Source: SLJN01 sp964505385
GTDB taxonomy: Bacteria > Bacteroidota > Rhodothermia > Balneolales > Natronogracilivirgulaceae
DNA length: 47,768 nt
Direction: 5' to 3'
Assembly (NCBI GenBank): GCA_964505385.1
Contig: CAZDIA010000022.1
Span: forward strand, 1 to 47,768
Part shown: one piece after another, positions 33,436 to 41,784 of the stretch
How the letters are laid out: each line of letters starts with the position of its first letter
How positions within the stretch are numbered: the first letter of the stretch is position 1
Program-made: the position numbers and the translations under genes
Notes under the pieces: generated by a model
Seen by the model: only the letters and a program-made list of their open reading frames with translations
Database searches by the model: none
What the model was told of the DNA's origin: nothing

Positions 33436-34925
33436 GATGATTCTACCTTCGCGATCAAATTTGTATCCCTCAACAATTCAAGACTTTGATCAATTTCATC
33501 CCGCATAAACCTATCTTCCTCCAGGTGTGGAATTACTGAACGAAAATAATCATGTGCAACTTTTACGCCTAAACCGGGTTTTAATGGCGTTCGAAAATCC
33601 AGAGCCTGTGTAGCTGTTAAAAGCTCAATTGCCAAAACGGTTTCAACATGATTAAAAACCTGAAGCAGTTTCAGCGCGGATATACTTCCCATACTTACAT
33701 GATCTTCCTGACCCAGACTGCTCGGGATCGAGTCTACCGATGCGGGATGGGATAATATCTTATTCTCGGATACCAGTGAAGCAGCAGTGTATTGCGGAAT
33801 CATAAACCCGGAATTGATGCCGGTCTCCTGCATCAGCAGTGCGGGGAGCCCGTCATGCCCTTCGAGCAACAGGTAAATCCGGCGCTCCGAAATATTGGCC
33901 AGTTCCGACAGGGCGATAGCAGCATGATCCAGTGCCAGGGCAAGTGGCTGACCGTGAAAATTCCCGCCACTTAAAATGTCGCCGTTTTCAAAAACCAGAG
34001 GATTGTCATTCACCGAGTTGATTTCGGTTTCAAGCACTTGTTTGCAGTAGCGCAACGCATCCCGCGTAGCGCCGTGCACCTGAGGAACACATCGAAGACA
34101 ATAGGGATCCTGCACTTTGCCACAGTGCCGGTGGTTTTCCAGTATCTCACTTTTCACCAATAAAATTCGCACATTTTCGGATACCTCCAACTGTCCTCTG
34201 TGCGGGCGGATTTTGTGGATGCGCTCATCAAACGGAACGATGCTCCCCTGCAGCCCCTCCAGGCTCATTGAAGCAATGATATCCGCCATCTTCAACAGGT
34301 GATTAGACTTTTCAAGCACCCATGCACCACAAGCAGACATCAACTGTGTTCCGTTGATCAGTGCCAGACCATCTTTGGGCTGCAGGGTGATGGGTTCCAG
34401 GCCATGTTCTTCAAGCACTTTTTCTGCCGGTAGTTGTGTCATATTCTCCTGATCCCAGAAATGACCATATCCGATCAGCGGGATAGTCATATGGGCCAAA
34501 GGAGCGAGATCACCTGATGCACCCAGACTGCCCCGTGATGGGATAACCGGGATGAGGTCATGCCTAGCAAAGTATTGCAGCCGATCGAATGTCTTCACGG
34601 AGATACCCGAATAACCCAAACCGAGCGTGTGTAATTTTAGCTGCAGCATCAGTCTGGAGATTTCGACCGGAAGCGGCTCACCCACTCCAACTGCATGACT
34701 CAGCAATAAATTCGTTTGAAGTTTTGACAAATCATCATTACCAATCCTTTTCTGCGCCAAAATTCCAAAGCCGGTATTGATGCCGTAATACACATTGCCA
34801 TCCGTAAGAGCGTTTTCCACAACCTCCCTTGACGACTCCAGCTCCGGTTTTTTCCGCTCCAGTGATTGAAGACTTTCGTTGAGATCCTGATAAAGATTTT
34901 CAATGGTTAAAGTGGGGGTGATCAT
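33417..34925 (-). CDS. hutH: Histidine ammonia-lyase
   Basis: A 502-residue enzyme that removes ammonia from L-histidine to give urocanate. The prosthetic MIO group forms from A136-S137-G138 in RGSLGASGDLAPLAHM. YYGINTGFG near residue 47 and HGQPLALALDHAA later are also family marks. It starts 25 bases after a decayed fragment (34951-35151) and overlaps hutI at its end. Length is normal. Confidence 0.97.
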   Translation of the reverse strand: MITPTLTIENLYQDLNESLQSLERKKPELESSREVVENALTDGNVYYGINTGFGILAQKRIGNDDLSKLQTNLLLSHAVGVGEPLPVEISRLMLQLKLHTLGLGYSGISVKTFDRLQYFARHDLIPVIPSRGSLGASGDLAPLAHMTIPLIGYGHFWDQENMTQLPAEKVLEEHGLEPITLQPKDGLALINGTQLMSACGAWVLEKSNHLLKMADIIASMSLEGLQGSIVPFDERIHKIRPHRGQLEVSENVRILLVKSEILENHRHCGKVQDPYCLRCVPQVHGATRDALRYCKQVLETEINSVNDNPLVFENGDILSGGNFHGQPLALALDHAAIALSELANISERRIYLLLEGHDGLPALLMQETGINSGFMIPQYTAASLVSENKILSHPASVDSIPSSLGQEDHVSMGSISALKLLQVFNHVETVLAIELLTATQALDFRTPLKPGLGVKVAHDYFRSVIPHLEEDRFMRDEIDQSLELLRDTNLIAKVESSCQILK

Positions 34926-34950
34926 ACGTTTTTACCGGTTTAAGCAATTT

Positions 34951-35151
34951 TTATCTGTCAAGTTTTTTTAAATCAAGCAAATCCTGCTCACGTCCTGTAG
35001 CTTTCTTGTTTTGGATCAATTCTTTTTTCCGATAAACCAAACAACTTTGCTACCGTAATCTGATTTAATACGATTGGCGAGACCAATAATCCAGATCCTC
35101 ATTCTCATCAATATCTATAAGAGACTTTATTTTAATTTCGCCTCGATTCAT
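34951..35151 (-). pseudogene. Decayed nucleotidyltransferase-like remnant
   Basis: From an ATG at 35151 the frame reads MNRGEIKIKSLIDIDENEDL and then DYWSRQSY before a TAA (35065-35067); after a second in-frame stop at 35050-35052 it continues YRKKELIQNKKATGREQDLL to 34951. The end resembles the C-terminus of defence- and toxin-linked nucleotidyltransferases (the NKKATGR-xDL-D motif), and the DLDYW start resembles a small protein often encoded beside them. Another frame in the middle reads LANRIKSDYGSKVVWFIG, like the start of a minimal nucleotidyltransferase. The pieces look like a deleted and frameshifted two-gene cassette. Confidence 0.5.
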
Positions 35152-35159
35152 GGTTTCCC

Positions 35160-35534
35160 TTATTCAGGAATTAAACTTTTTAACAGATTGAAATAATCAC
35201 GTTTAATACGTTTATAAATCTCTCTTGAAGTTGCCTGAGAGTAGGTATGAACTAAGAGATTACGGTCTTCAATCATATTCATCCAACTCACTTCATCTGA
35301 AATCCACCCCTGAGCAAGTGCCTCTTTAAAGCATTGCCGCGGACTGCTACAAACCAACCCTTCCTTTTCAAGTTCTTGCTTTAGATATTTCCAGCCCAAC
35401 TCATAGACCAGTTCAAAGCGTTTTATCGTAGCGTCAATTACTATATCATCATCAGGGCCTTTTTCAATAGCATCCTTAAGTCGCCCGATTGCGTCTTGTA
35501 ACTGTTTTTTCAGATTATCACTTCTCCCGCTCAT
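35160..35534 (-). CDS. HEPN-domain toxin (HI0074/HepT-like family)
   Basis: A 124-residue helical protein of the nucleotidyltransferase-substrate-binding/HI0074 type. The catalytic HEPN RNase motif R-X4-H-X-Y is present as R91 N-L-L-V H96 T Y98. Such toxins cut RNA and are silenced by AMP groups added to the tyrosine by the partner MNT protein. It overlaps the MNT gene by 17 bases, the usual operon form. The module lies inside the hut operon between hutU and hutH, with a decayed nucleotidyltransferase fragment next to it. Toxicity is not shown by sequence. Confidence 0.85.
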   Translation of the reverse strand: MSGRSDNLKKQLQDAIGRLKDAIEKGPDDDIVIDATIKRFELVYELGWKYLKQELEKEGLVCSSPRQCFKEALAQGWISDEVSWMNMIEDRNLLVHTYSQATSREIYKRIKRDYFNLLKSLIPE

Positions 35535-35826
35535 ATACTACAACTCCTTCTTCATCGATAATTTTCTTCAGTTCAGCAGGCGCTTTGCTGTAACGCACGA
35601 CATCCAGGGCTCCGGTAATTTCATCTGCATCTATAGGTTGATCGGTTACCACTGCAAAATCGGAATCCGAACCTTTTTTGGCATCGCCCCGCGCTTTGGA
35701 ACCGTATAGTATCACTTTTTTGGGATTCCACAGTTCCACAATTTTATCAACATAGATTCTGACCTCGGGATGGCGGTATTCGATTGATTTCAGATTCTCA
35801 TCTGCTATTGCTTTTGTGGAAGTCAT
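35518..35826 (-). CDS. MNT-family nucleotidyltransferase antitoxin
   Basis: A 102-residue minimal nucleotidyltransferase. The signature G-S-X10-D-X-D is exact: G42 S43 in LYGSKARGDAKKGSDSDF, with D54 and D56 as metal ligands. Related antitoxins inactivate the HEPN partner by adding AMP to its Tyr. It starts 32 bases after hutU and overlaps the HEPN gene by 17 bases, so it would be read from the hut promoter unless it has its own in the 32-base gap. The N-terminal 20 residues are extra compared with the shortest family members. Confidence 0.87.
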   Translation of the reverse strand: MTSTKAIADENLKSIEYRHPEVRIYVDKIVELWNPKKVILYGSKARGDAKKGSDSDFAVVTDQPIDADEITGALDVVRYSKAPAELKKIIDEEGVVVYEREK

Positions 35827-35858
35827 AATATGGCAATTACTATATTGTTAGCAACTAA

Positions 35859-37538
35859 TCATTTTGAAGGCAAATCCACCCCGCGTTCCTCCGCCGTTTT
35901 GATAGCATCTTCATAGCCGGCATCGGCGTGGCGCATGACGCCTGTGCCGGGATCCGCAGTAAGCACACGCTCTAATCTGCGTGAGCCTGAGTCGGTGCCA
36001 TCAGCGACGGCTACCATTCCGGCATGGATGGAGTATCCGATCCCCACTCCGCCGCCGTGATGCAGTGAAACCCAGCTTGCGCCGCAAGCCGTGTTGAGCA
36101 TAGCATTTAGCAGCGGCCAGTCGGCAATGGTATCCGAGCCGTCGCGCATTCCCTCGGTTTCCCGGTTGGGGGATGCAACCGATCCGGTATCGAGATGATC
36201 ACGCCCGATCACAATCGGCGCTTTTACCTCCCCTTTCTTTACCAGGTGATTAAATCGCTCGCCCATCTCCGCGCGCTCGCCGTATTCGAGCCAGCAGATC
36301 CGGCAGGGCAGCCCCTGAAACTGTACCTGTTCGCCCGCTTTTTTGATCCACCGGGCCAGATGTTCCTTCTCCGGAAAGGTTTCGAGAACCGCTTTATCGG
36401 TGCGGTAGATATCATCAGGATCCCCGGAAAGTGCCGCCCAGCGAAACGGTCCGGCTCCTTTACAAAACAGCGGACGGATAAACTCAGGAACGAACCCCGG
36501 AATCTCGAATGCCTCCTTCATCCCCCGTAAATCGGCTACTTGACCGCGCAGGTTATTGCCGTAATCAAATGCCACGGCGCCTTTTTGCTTGAGTTCCAGC
36601 ATAGCGCTGACATGCCGTTCCATCGAATCCAGCACCAGCTCGTCGTAACGATCCGGATCTTCCGAGCGCAGTTTTGCGGCTTCATCCAGAGACAAACCGG
36701 CAGGGATGTAGCCTTCACGCAGATCGTGAGCGGAAGTCTGATCGGTAACCGCATCCGGAACCACTCCCCGGTCAACCAATTCCGGCATTACATCGGCGAT
36801 ATTACCGACCAGCCCTACTGAAACAGCTTCACCTTTCTCTTTGGCATAGAGCGTACGATCAAGAGCTTCATCCAGACTGTAGGAAATGTGATCGCAATAC
36901 CCGGTATCCACCCGTTTTCGGGCGCGCTGCTCATCCACTTCCACTGCAAGGCATACCCCGCCATTCATCGTTGCCGCAAGCGGTTGGGCGCCACCCATAC
37001 CACCGAGACCGGCGGTAAGAACCAGCCTGCCCTGCAACGACTCCCCGAAATATTTTTGGGCGCAGGAAGCAAACGTCTCATACGTGCCCTGCAAAATCCC
37101 CTGACTGCCGATATAAATCCACGACCCGGCCGTCATCTGTCCGTACATGGTGAGGCCGAGTTCTTCGAGCCTGCGGAACTCCGCCCAGGTGGCCCATTTC
37201 GGAACAAGCTGCGCATTGGAAATCAACACGCGGGGCGCTTCATCATGCGTTTTGAATACGCCGACCGGCTTGCCGCTTTGGATGAGCAGCGTTTCATCAT
37301 TTTCCAGCCGTTTGAGCGTGTGGATGATATTGTGATAACACTCCCAGTTACGGGCAGCCTTTCCGGTGCCGCCGTAAACAATAAGCTCTTCCGGTTTCTC
37401 GGCAACCTGCGGATCGAGATTGTTCATCAGCATTCGCATGGCCGCTTCCTGATGCCATCCTTTGCAACTAATTTTTGTACCGTGCGGGGCGCGAATAGTG
37501 TCCATATTAATTGGTTTATCAGTTAGATAATCTTTCAT
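35859..37538 (-). CDS. hutU: Urocanate hydratase
   Basis: A 559-residue enzyme that hydrates urocanate to imidazolonepropionate, using tightly bound NAD. From the ATG at 37538 the product MKDYLTDKPINMDTIRAPHG aligns with the usual family start and has normal length; a frame running 24 codons further upstream is not needed. Family motifs include YGGTGKAARNWE, TAGLGGMGGAQPLA (NAD binding), and CRICWLEYGERA with the catalytic cysteine region. It is the first hut gene in the leftward direction and is followed by the MNT/HEPN pair. Confidence 0.96.
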   Translation of the reverse strand: MKDYLTDKPINMDTIRAPHGTKISCKGWHQEAAMRMLMNNLDPQVAEKPEELIVYGGTGKAARNWECYHNIIHTLKRLENDETLLIQSGKPVGVFKTHDEAPRVLISNAQLVPKWATWAEFRRLEELGLTMYGQMTAGSWIYIGSQGILQGTYETFASCAQKYFGESLQGRLVLTAGLGGMGGAQPLAATMNGGVCLAVEVDEQRARKRVDTGYCDHISYSLDEALDRTLYAKEKGEAVSVGLVGNIADVMPELVDRGVVPDAVTDQTSAHDLREGYIPAGLSLDEAAKLRSEDPDRYDELVLDSMERHVSAMLELKQKGAVAFDYGNNLRGQVADLRGMKEAFEIPGFVPEFIRPLFCKGAGPFRWAALSGDPDDIYRTDKAVLETFPEKEHLARWIKKAGEQVQFQGLPCRICWLEYGERAEMGERFNHLVKKGEVKAPIVIGRDHLDTGSVASPNRETEGMRDGSDTIADWPLLNAMLNTACGASWVSLHHGGGVGIGYSIHAGMVAVADGTDSGSRRLERVLTADPGTGVMRHADAGYEDAIKTAEERGVDLPSK

Positions 37539-37730
37539 CAATATAGCCAAAATCTTGTGAATCGCACCAATGATCACATTTGATTGTCGGGCGCCTGAGT
37601 ATTTTACCAACCAGAGAAATGTATAATCATTAAAATAATGCTTTCCGATTTTTAAATCATATCGCTATATTTTACTTACTAACTAAGATACTGCAATTTA
37701 ATAACTTAACCATTTCCTGCTACCGGTATT

Positions 37731-38417
37731 ATGAAAAAACTTCTTGTTACTCTGGGGATCATTATTGCTTTGCTATTGTCGGGGATTTTAATCGTTATCT
37801 ACGGATATCTTGGTGCTCCCTTTGATCCGGAACAGTCCGAATATTTTTATGAAGATCCACCGGAAAATATCCAGCGCACACTCGATTACCCGGATGCCGG
37901 GCAGCGTACAACTTTTGTAGAGAAGTCCTATGATACCGGCGGTGATTATACCCTGGTAGAAGTTGAACTCGAACCTGGTGGTGGTAATGCCCTGCATTAT
38001 CATGAAGTGTTTACCGAAACTTTCATGCCTGTTAATGGAACACTCGGCCTCAAAAGGGACGGCGAGGAAATCCATGCTGAACCAGGGGATACCGTGATGG
38101 TGGATATTAATCAGGAGCACCGTTTTTTTAATCCATCAGATACCGATAGTATAATGTTTCGGGTTCTGCTTGAACCGGGTGCTCCTGGATTTGAAAAAGC
38201 ACTTTACATCATGTACGGTCTTGCCAGGGATGGAATGACGGATGAAGACGGGCTGCCGGAAAATATCTTTCATACCGCTACCTTTGTAGTTTACGGGGAT
38301 ACGCGTTCCCGTAGCATTCTATCCCCGTTGATGTGGCGGATAGCAGGCCGTGCCCAGCGCGAAAGTATTGAGCAAGAGCTGCTGGAAAGCTATTACTTCG
38401 GGCTAACAGAGGAATAG
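37731..38417 (+). CDS. Membrane-anchored cupin-domain protein
   Basis: A 228-residue protein with one N-terminal hydrophobic segment (residues 4-27) that anchors it or serves as a signal. A cupin fold follows: motif 1 as LHYHEVFTETFMPVNG, with His/His/Glu ligands, and motif 2 as EPGDTVMVDINQEHRFFNP with a histidine, enough for a metal site. The C-terminal 70 residues (from about ILSPLMWRIAGR) lack a known pattern. The function is unknown; such cupins may be enzymes or sugar-binding proteins. It starts well after hutU on the other strand and is followed by the broken HigA-like gene. Confidence 0.75.
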   Translation: MKKLLVTLGIIIALLLSGILIVIYGYLGAPFDPEQSEYFYEDPPENIQRTLDYPDAGQRTTFVEKSYDTGGDYTLVEVELEPGGGNALHYHEVFTETFMPVNGTLGLKRDGEEIHAEPGDTVMVDINQEHRFFNPSDTDSIMFRVLLEPGAPGFEKALYIMYGLARDGMTDEDGLPENIFHTATFVVYGDTRSRSILSPLMWRIAGRAQRESIEQELLESYYFGLTEE

Positions 38418-38454
38418 GAATTGATGCAGCCACAATTTGAAGTGTTAAGTAATC

Positions 38455-38823
38455 ATGAAGATTAAACCTATACATAACGACAAAGATTATGAAAATGCCT
38501 TAGCCCGTATCGAAGAAATCTTTGATGCTAAACCGGGCACAAAAGAGGGAGATTAACTGGAAGTTCTGAGTATCCTAGTAAAGGAGTATGAAAAAAAGCA
38601 TTTTCCAATTGAAGCTCCTGAGCCGGTTGAAGCGATCAAGTTTCGAATGGAGCAACTTGGAATGGAGCAAAACGATATAGCAATATTATTGGGTTCGAAA
38701 TCCAGAGCCAGTGAAATTCTGTCTGGAAAACGATCACTTTCACTTCGACATATAAAAGTCCTGAACCGCAAGCTCGGTATTCCGGCTGAAGTTTTAATTC
38801 AGGAATCAAAACCGGTCACCTAA
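38455..38823 (+). pseudogene. HigA-type antitoxin gene broken by one stop codon
   Basis: The frame from ATG 38455 reads MKIKPIHNDKDYENALARIE and continues to an in-frame TAA at 38554-38556; after it LEVLSILVKEYEKKHFPIEA and the helix-turn-helix part LGMEQNDIAILLGSKSRASE run on to a normal stop at 38823. Family members read GDELEVL at this place, so one base change (GAA to TAA) explains the break. Total length of 122 codons matches HigA2-type antitoxins. The HTH half may still be made from an internal start such as the ATG of MEQLGMEQ. No HigB toxin gene is next to it. A sequencing error is possible. Confidence 0.8.
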
Positions 38824-38886
38824 TATCCGGCTACAATTGCCATTCCTTATTCAAAGCTGATAGCCCGAAAGCACATGCCAACCCCC

Positions 38887-41631
38887 TCAACCCGTCGTGC
38901 CCAAACCTCCGGCGATGGCATTCAGAACAAGCAGCATATCCGGCAACATTTCATCCGCTTTTTTCTGATTTCCCGATTTAATGTGGTTGCGCCATTCGGT
39001 CAGCTGTTCTATTTGAAGTTTGTGTAGCGGGCGCAGCGACTCATTCCGGAACCGGATCATCGTGTACATCCGCGGGCGGCGTTCCTGTAGCGGATGTCCG
39101 TAAAGCTGCTCAAGTGCGCTTTTAGTGCGTTCGAATTCCTCCGTAATGGTTTGCAGATAAGCCGAAGCTGTGGTTTGATCCTCCATCAACCCCGCATACC
39201 ATTGCATAACCTCGGTATCGGTAAAGGCGATGGCGGATGATGCATTCGTAATGATGTACCGGAACGGAAGAAAATCCACAGCATGCTGTTTCAACTTGTC
39301 AAATTCGTCGGGGTGGGTCTGTTGCAGTTTTTCAAGTGCCGAACCCACGCCGTACCAGCCGGTCAGGAAAAAGCGGGATTGCGACCAGCTGAAAACCCAC
39401 GGTATCGCCCGCAAATCCTCGAAGCTGCGTTTGCCAGTGCGCCGGGCGGGACGGGATCCAATACTGCTGGATTCTATCAAATCAATCGGAGTAGCTTCGG
39501 AAAAGAACCGAACGAAATCATCCGTCATTACCAGGTTTTGATACGCTTCCAGACTGTAATCATAGAGCCGGGAGATGATCGGTTCCAGCTCTTCGGAATG
39601 CTCATAATCAAACGCCCCGAGCTTCAGGCCGGCTGTTCCGGCTTGCAGCAACTCCAGGTTATAAAGTGCCGTGAGCCGGTTTGCGTATTTTTGTGAAATC
39701 ACTTCGCCCTGCTCGGTAATACGCAAGTCCCCGGACATAGCCTCTGGAGGCAGACCGGAAATAAAGCGATGCGTGGGCCCCGCTCCCCGGCTGATCGTGC
39801 CACCGCGTCCGTGAAAATACCTTAAATTCACACCATGCTGCTCAGCCACTTGCGAAAGCCGGCGCTGAGCAACATTCAGGCTCCACAAACTTGCAAGGAT
39901 ACCGCCGTCTTTATTGCTGTCACTGTAGCCAATCATCACCTGCTGCATTTTCGGGCCATTCTGACATAGAAACCCGAGACTTGTCTGCGTTACCGGGTGA
40001 CCGAGAAAATCATCAAGAATCTGCGGGGACGCTTCCAGATCCTCAATCGTCTCGAAAAGCGGTACAACCGGTAGGATACAAGCCATCCCCGACCCGATTT
40101 TTTGCATTAATCCGGCCTCCCGGGCAAGTACGTAAACTACCAGAAGATCAGAAAGCGAGCGCGTCATGCTGATGATCAGCGAACCTATCCCCTGAGTGCC
40201 GTACCGGACGATATGTTTGTACAAAACCCGGTAAGAAGCCAATACTGCATCCGCCTGCTCACCGATCCCCTTGCGGTGCCGTACGAACGGACGCGGAGTC
40301 TGCAATTCCTTATTTAAAAATGTGAGCCGTTTCTCTTCAGGCCAGTTTTCAAAATCTTCAGCATCCTCTACGCCGGCCGCCGTCATAAGCTGTGAGAGCG
40401 CCTGATCATGAAACTTGCTGTTTTGCCGGATGTCCAGTGCTGCGAGATGGAACCCGAACGTATCGGTTTTGCGTATAAGAGGTTCCACATCGGATTGTGC
40501 AATACGCCCGGCTCCGATTGATTTCAGGGAATCATGCAGCACTTCCAGATCTTCGAGTAATTCGTTTTCATCTGAATAGTAGCGGCTGTCTGTACGGGGG
40601 TCAACCGGCATTCCGTCGTCATCTAATGGTAGCCTGGTGCGCATCACGTTCACAAATTGTCGCCACGGCTCCTCCGGGTTTCTATCCCTGGCTTTTTGTC
40701 CTTGTTCCCCGGCTTTTCCGGTGATTTCTACCAACTTGGATTGCAACTTTTCAGGGGGATCTACCTCATAAACCGATATACTGATTTTCCTGCCTAATTC
40801 GGATAAATCATCATCTGATTGTTGCAGCGCTTTGCTTCGCAACTGCTTCAGGGTATCAGCCGTAACGGCATCCGTCACATATGGGTGGCCGTCCCGGTCA
40901 CCGCCTACCCAGTTACCAAATGACATGCCGGGGCGCTGCTTCCGGTTTTCAATATATTTAGGATCCATGCCGGTTGCAGTCCAGGCATCTTTGAGTCGCT
41001 CATCCAGCATGGGAAGCACTTTCGGGAACACTTTGGTAAGATAGTGCATCACATTCCGCAATTCATCCTGAATGGTCGGCTTTTGCAGGAAAACCTGACC
41101 GGTAACCCACAATCGATGAAGTACAACTTTGATCTCTTCCGTGATATTTTGCTTTTCGTGCGCGGTCCACACCTGATTTTCCCGGCTAACCATCAGCAGG
41201 TAAATCGATCGTAGCTGATCAATCACCGTCTGCCTTTTGGATTCTGTGGGATGCGCCGTGAGCACCGGCTCAACTTTGATATCGGGCAGCTCATCAGCTA
41301 TCTGTTTATCCGAAAGATTTTTGTCTTTCAGATCTTTTAACACCTGGCCCCACAGACCGGAAATACGCTCCAGGCCATAGGTATCTTCCAGCTTTCGGCG
41401 TAACTGAATGGATGCGTTTTCTTCTGCAATAGTGATCAATTGAAAATAGAGCGAAAACGCTTTGCTGAGTTTGGCAGGTTCCGCAACTGCTGACTCATCT
41501 CCCTGTAACCTCCTGACAATCTCTTCCTCTCCCAGCTCACTGAGCAGATCGAGAAGACACTGATGTAAAAAGGATACATCGTCCTGTACTTTCTGTAGGT
41601 CAATTTTGTCGTCAGTGGTGCTGAAATACAT
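38887..41631 (-). CDS. ppc: Phosphoenolpyruvate carboxylase
   Basis: A 914-residue enzyme that adds bicarbonate to PEP to give oxaloacetate. Catalytic signatures are VLTAHPTES with H127, the region IGYSDSNKDGG with its lysine, and FHGRGGTISRGAGPTH. Length is normal for bacterial PEPC. The C-terminus is GGLGTTG; most PEPCs end in (R/Q)NTG, so the usual Asn is Thr here. It lies alone on the minus strand, with the divergent GH3 gene sharing the upstream 153-base gap. No allosteric-site assessment was made. Confidence 0.97.
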   Translation of the reverse strand: MYFSTTDDKIDLQKVQDDVSFLHQCLLDLLSELGEEEIVRRLQGDESAVAEPAKLSKAFSLYFQLITIAEENASIQLRRKLEDTYGLERISGLWGQVLKDLKDKNLSDKQIADELPDIKVEPVLTAHPTESKRQTVIDQLRSIYLLMVSRENQVWTAHEKQNITEEIKVVLHRLWVTGQVFLQKPTIQDELRNVMHYLTKVFPKVLPMLDERLKDAWTATGMDPKYIENRKQRPGMSFGNWVGGDRDGHPYVTDAVTADTLKQLRSKALQQSDDDLSELGRKISISVYEVDPPEKLQSKLVEITGKAGEQGQKARDRNPEEPWRQFVNVMRTRLPLDDDGMPVDPRTDSRYYSDENELLEDLEVLHDSLKSIGAGRIAQSDVEPLIRKTDTFGFHLAALDIRQNSKFHDQALSQLMTAAGVEDAEDFENWPEEKRLTFLNKELQTPRPFVRHRKGIGEQADAVLASYRVLYKHIVRYGTQGIGSLIISMTRSLSDLLVVYVLAREAGLMQKIGSGMACILPVVPLFETIEDLEASPQILDDFLGHPVTQTSLGFLCQNGPKMQQVMIGYSDSNKDGGILASLWSLNVAQRRLSQVAEQHGVNLRYFHGRGGTISRGAGPTHRFISGLPPEAMSGDLRITEQGEVISQKYANRLTALYNLELLQAGTAGLKLGAFDYEHSEELEPIISRLYDYSLEAYQNLVMTDDFVRFFSEATPIDLIESSSIGSRPARRTGKRSFEDLRAIPWVFSWSQSRFFLTGWYGVGSALEKLQQTHPDEFDKLKQHAVDFLPFRYIITNASSAIAFTDTEVMQWYAGLMEDQTTASAYLQTITEEFERTKSALEQLYGHPLQERRPRMYTMIRFRNESLRPLHKLQIEQLTEWRNHIKSGNQKKADEMLPDMLLVLNAIAGGLGTTG

Positions 41632-41784
41632 AAATAAAATTTTTAAAGGCTGAAATATTTAGATTAAACTCAAAATAAGATCACAAAACCCGTAACCTGC
41701 AACCAATTATAGTAAACTTTTATTTAGTTTTTATAAATTAAAGCTGGTTACTTATACGAACAGTTTTAAGCAGGTATTCTGTTA

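Noticed and set aside
36888..37526. A 212-codon open frame antisense to hutU
   Set aside because: hutU is intact and highly conserved; the antisense product has no domain signs.
37539..37610. A longer start for hutU adding 24 residues
   Set aside because: Urocanate hydratases normally start near MKDYLT-like sequence and have about 555-560 residues; the extension adds no conserved sequence.
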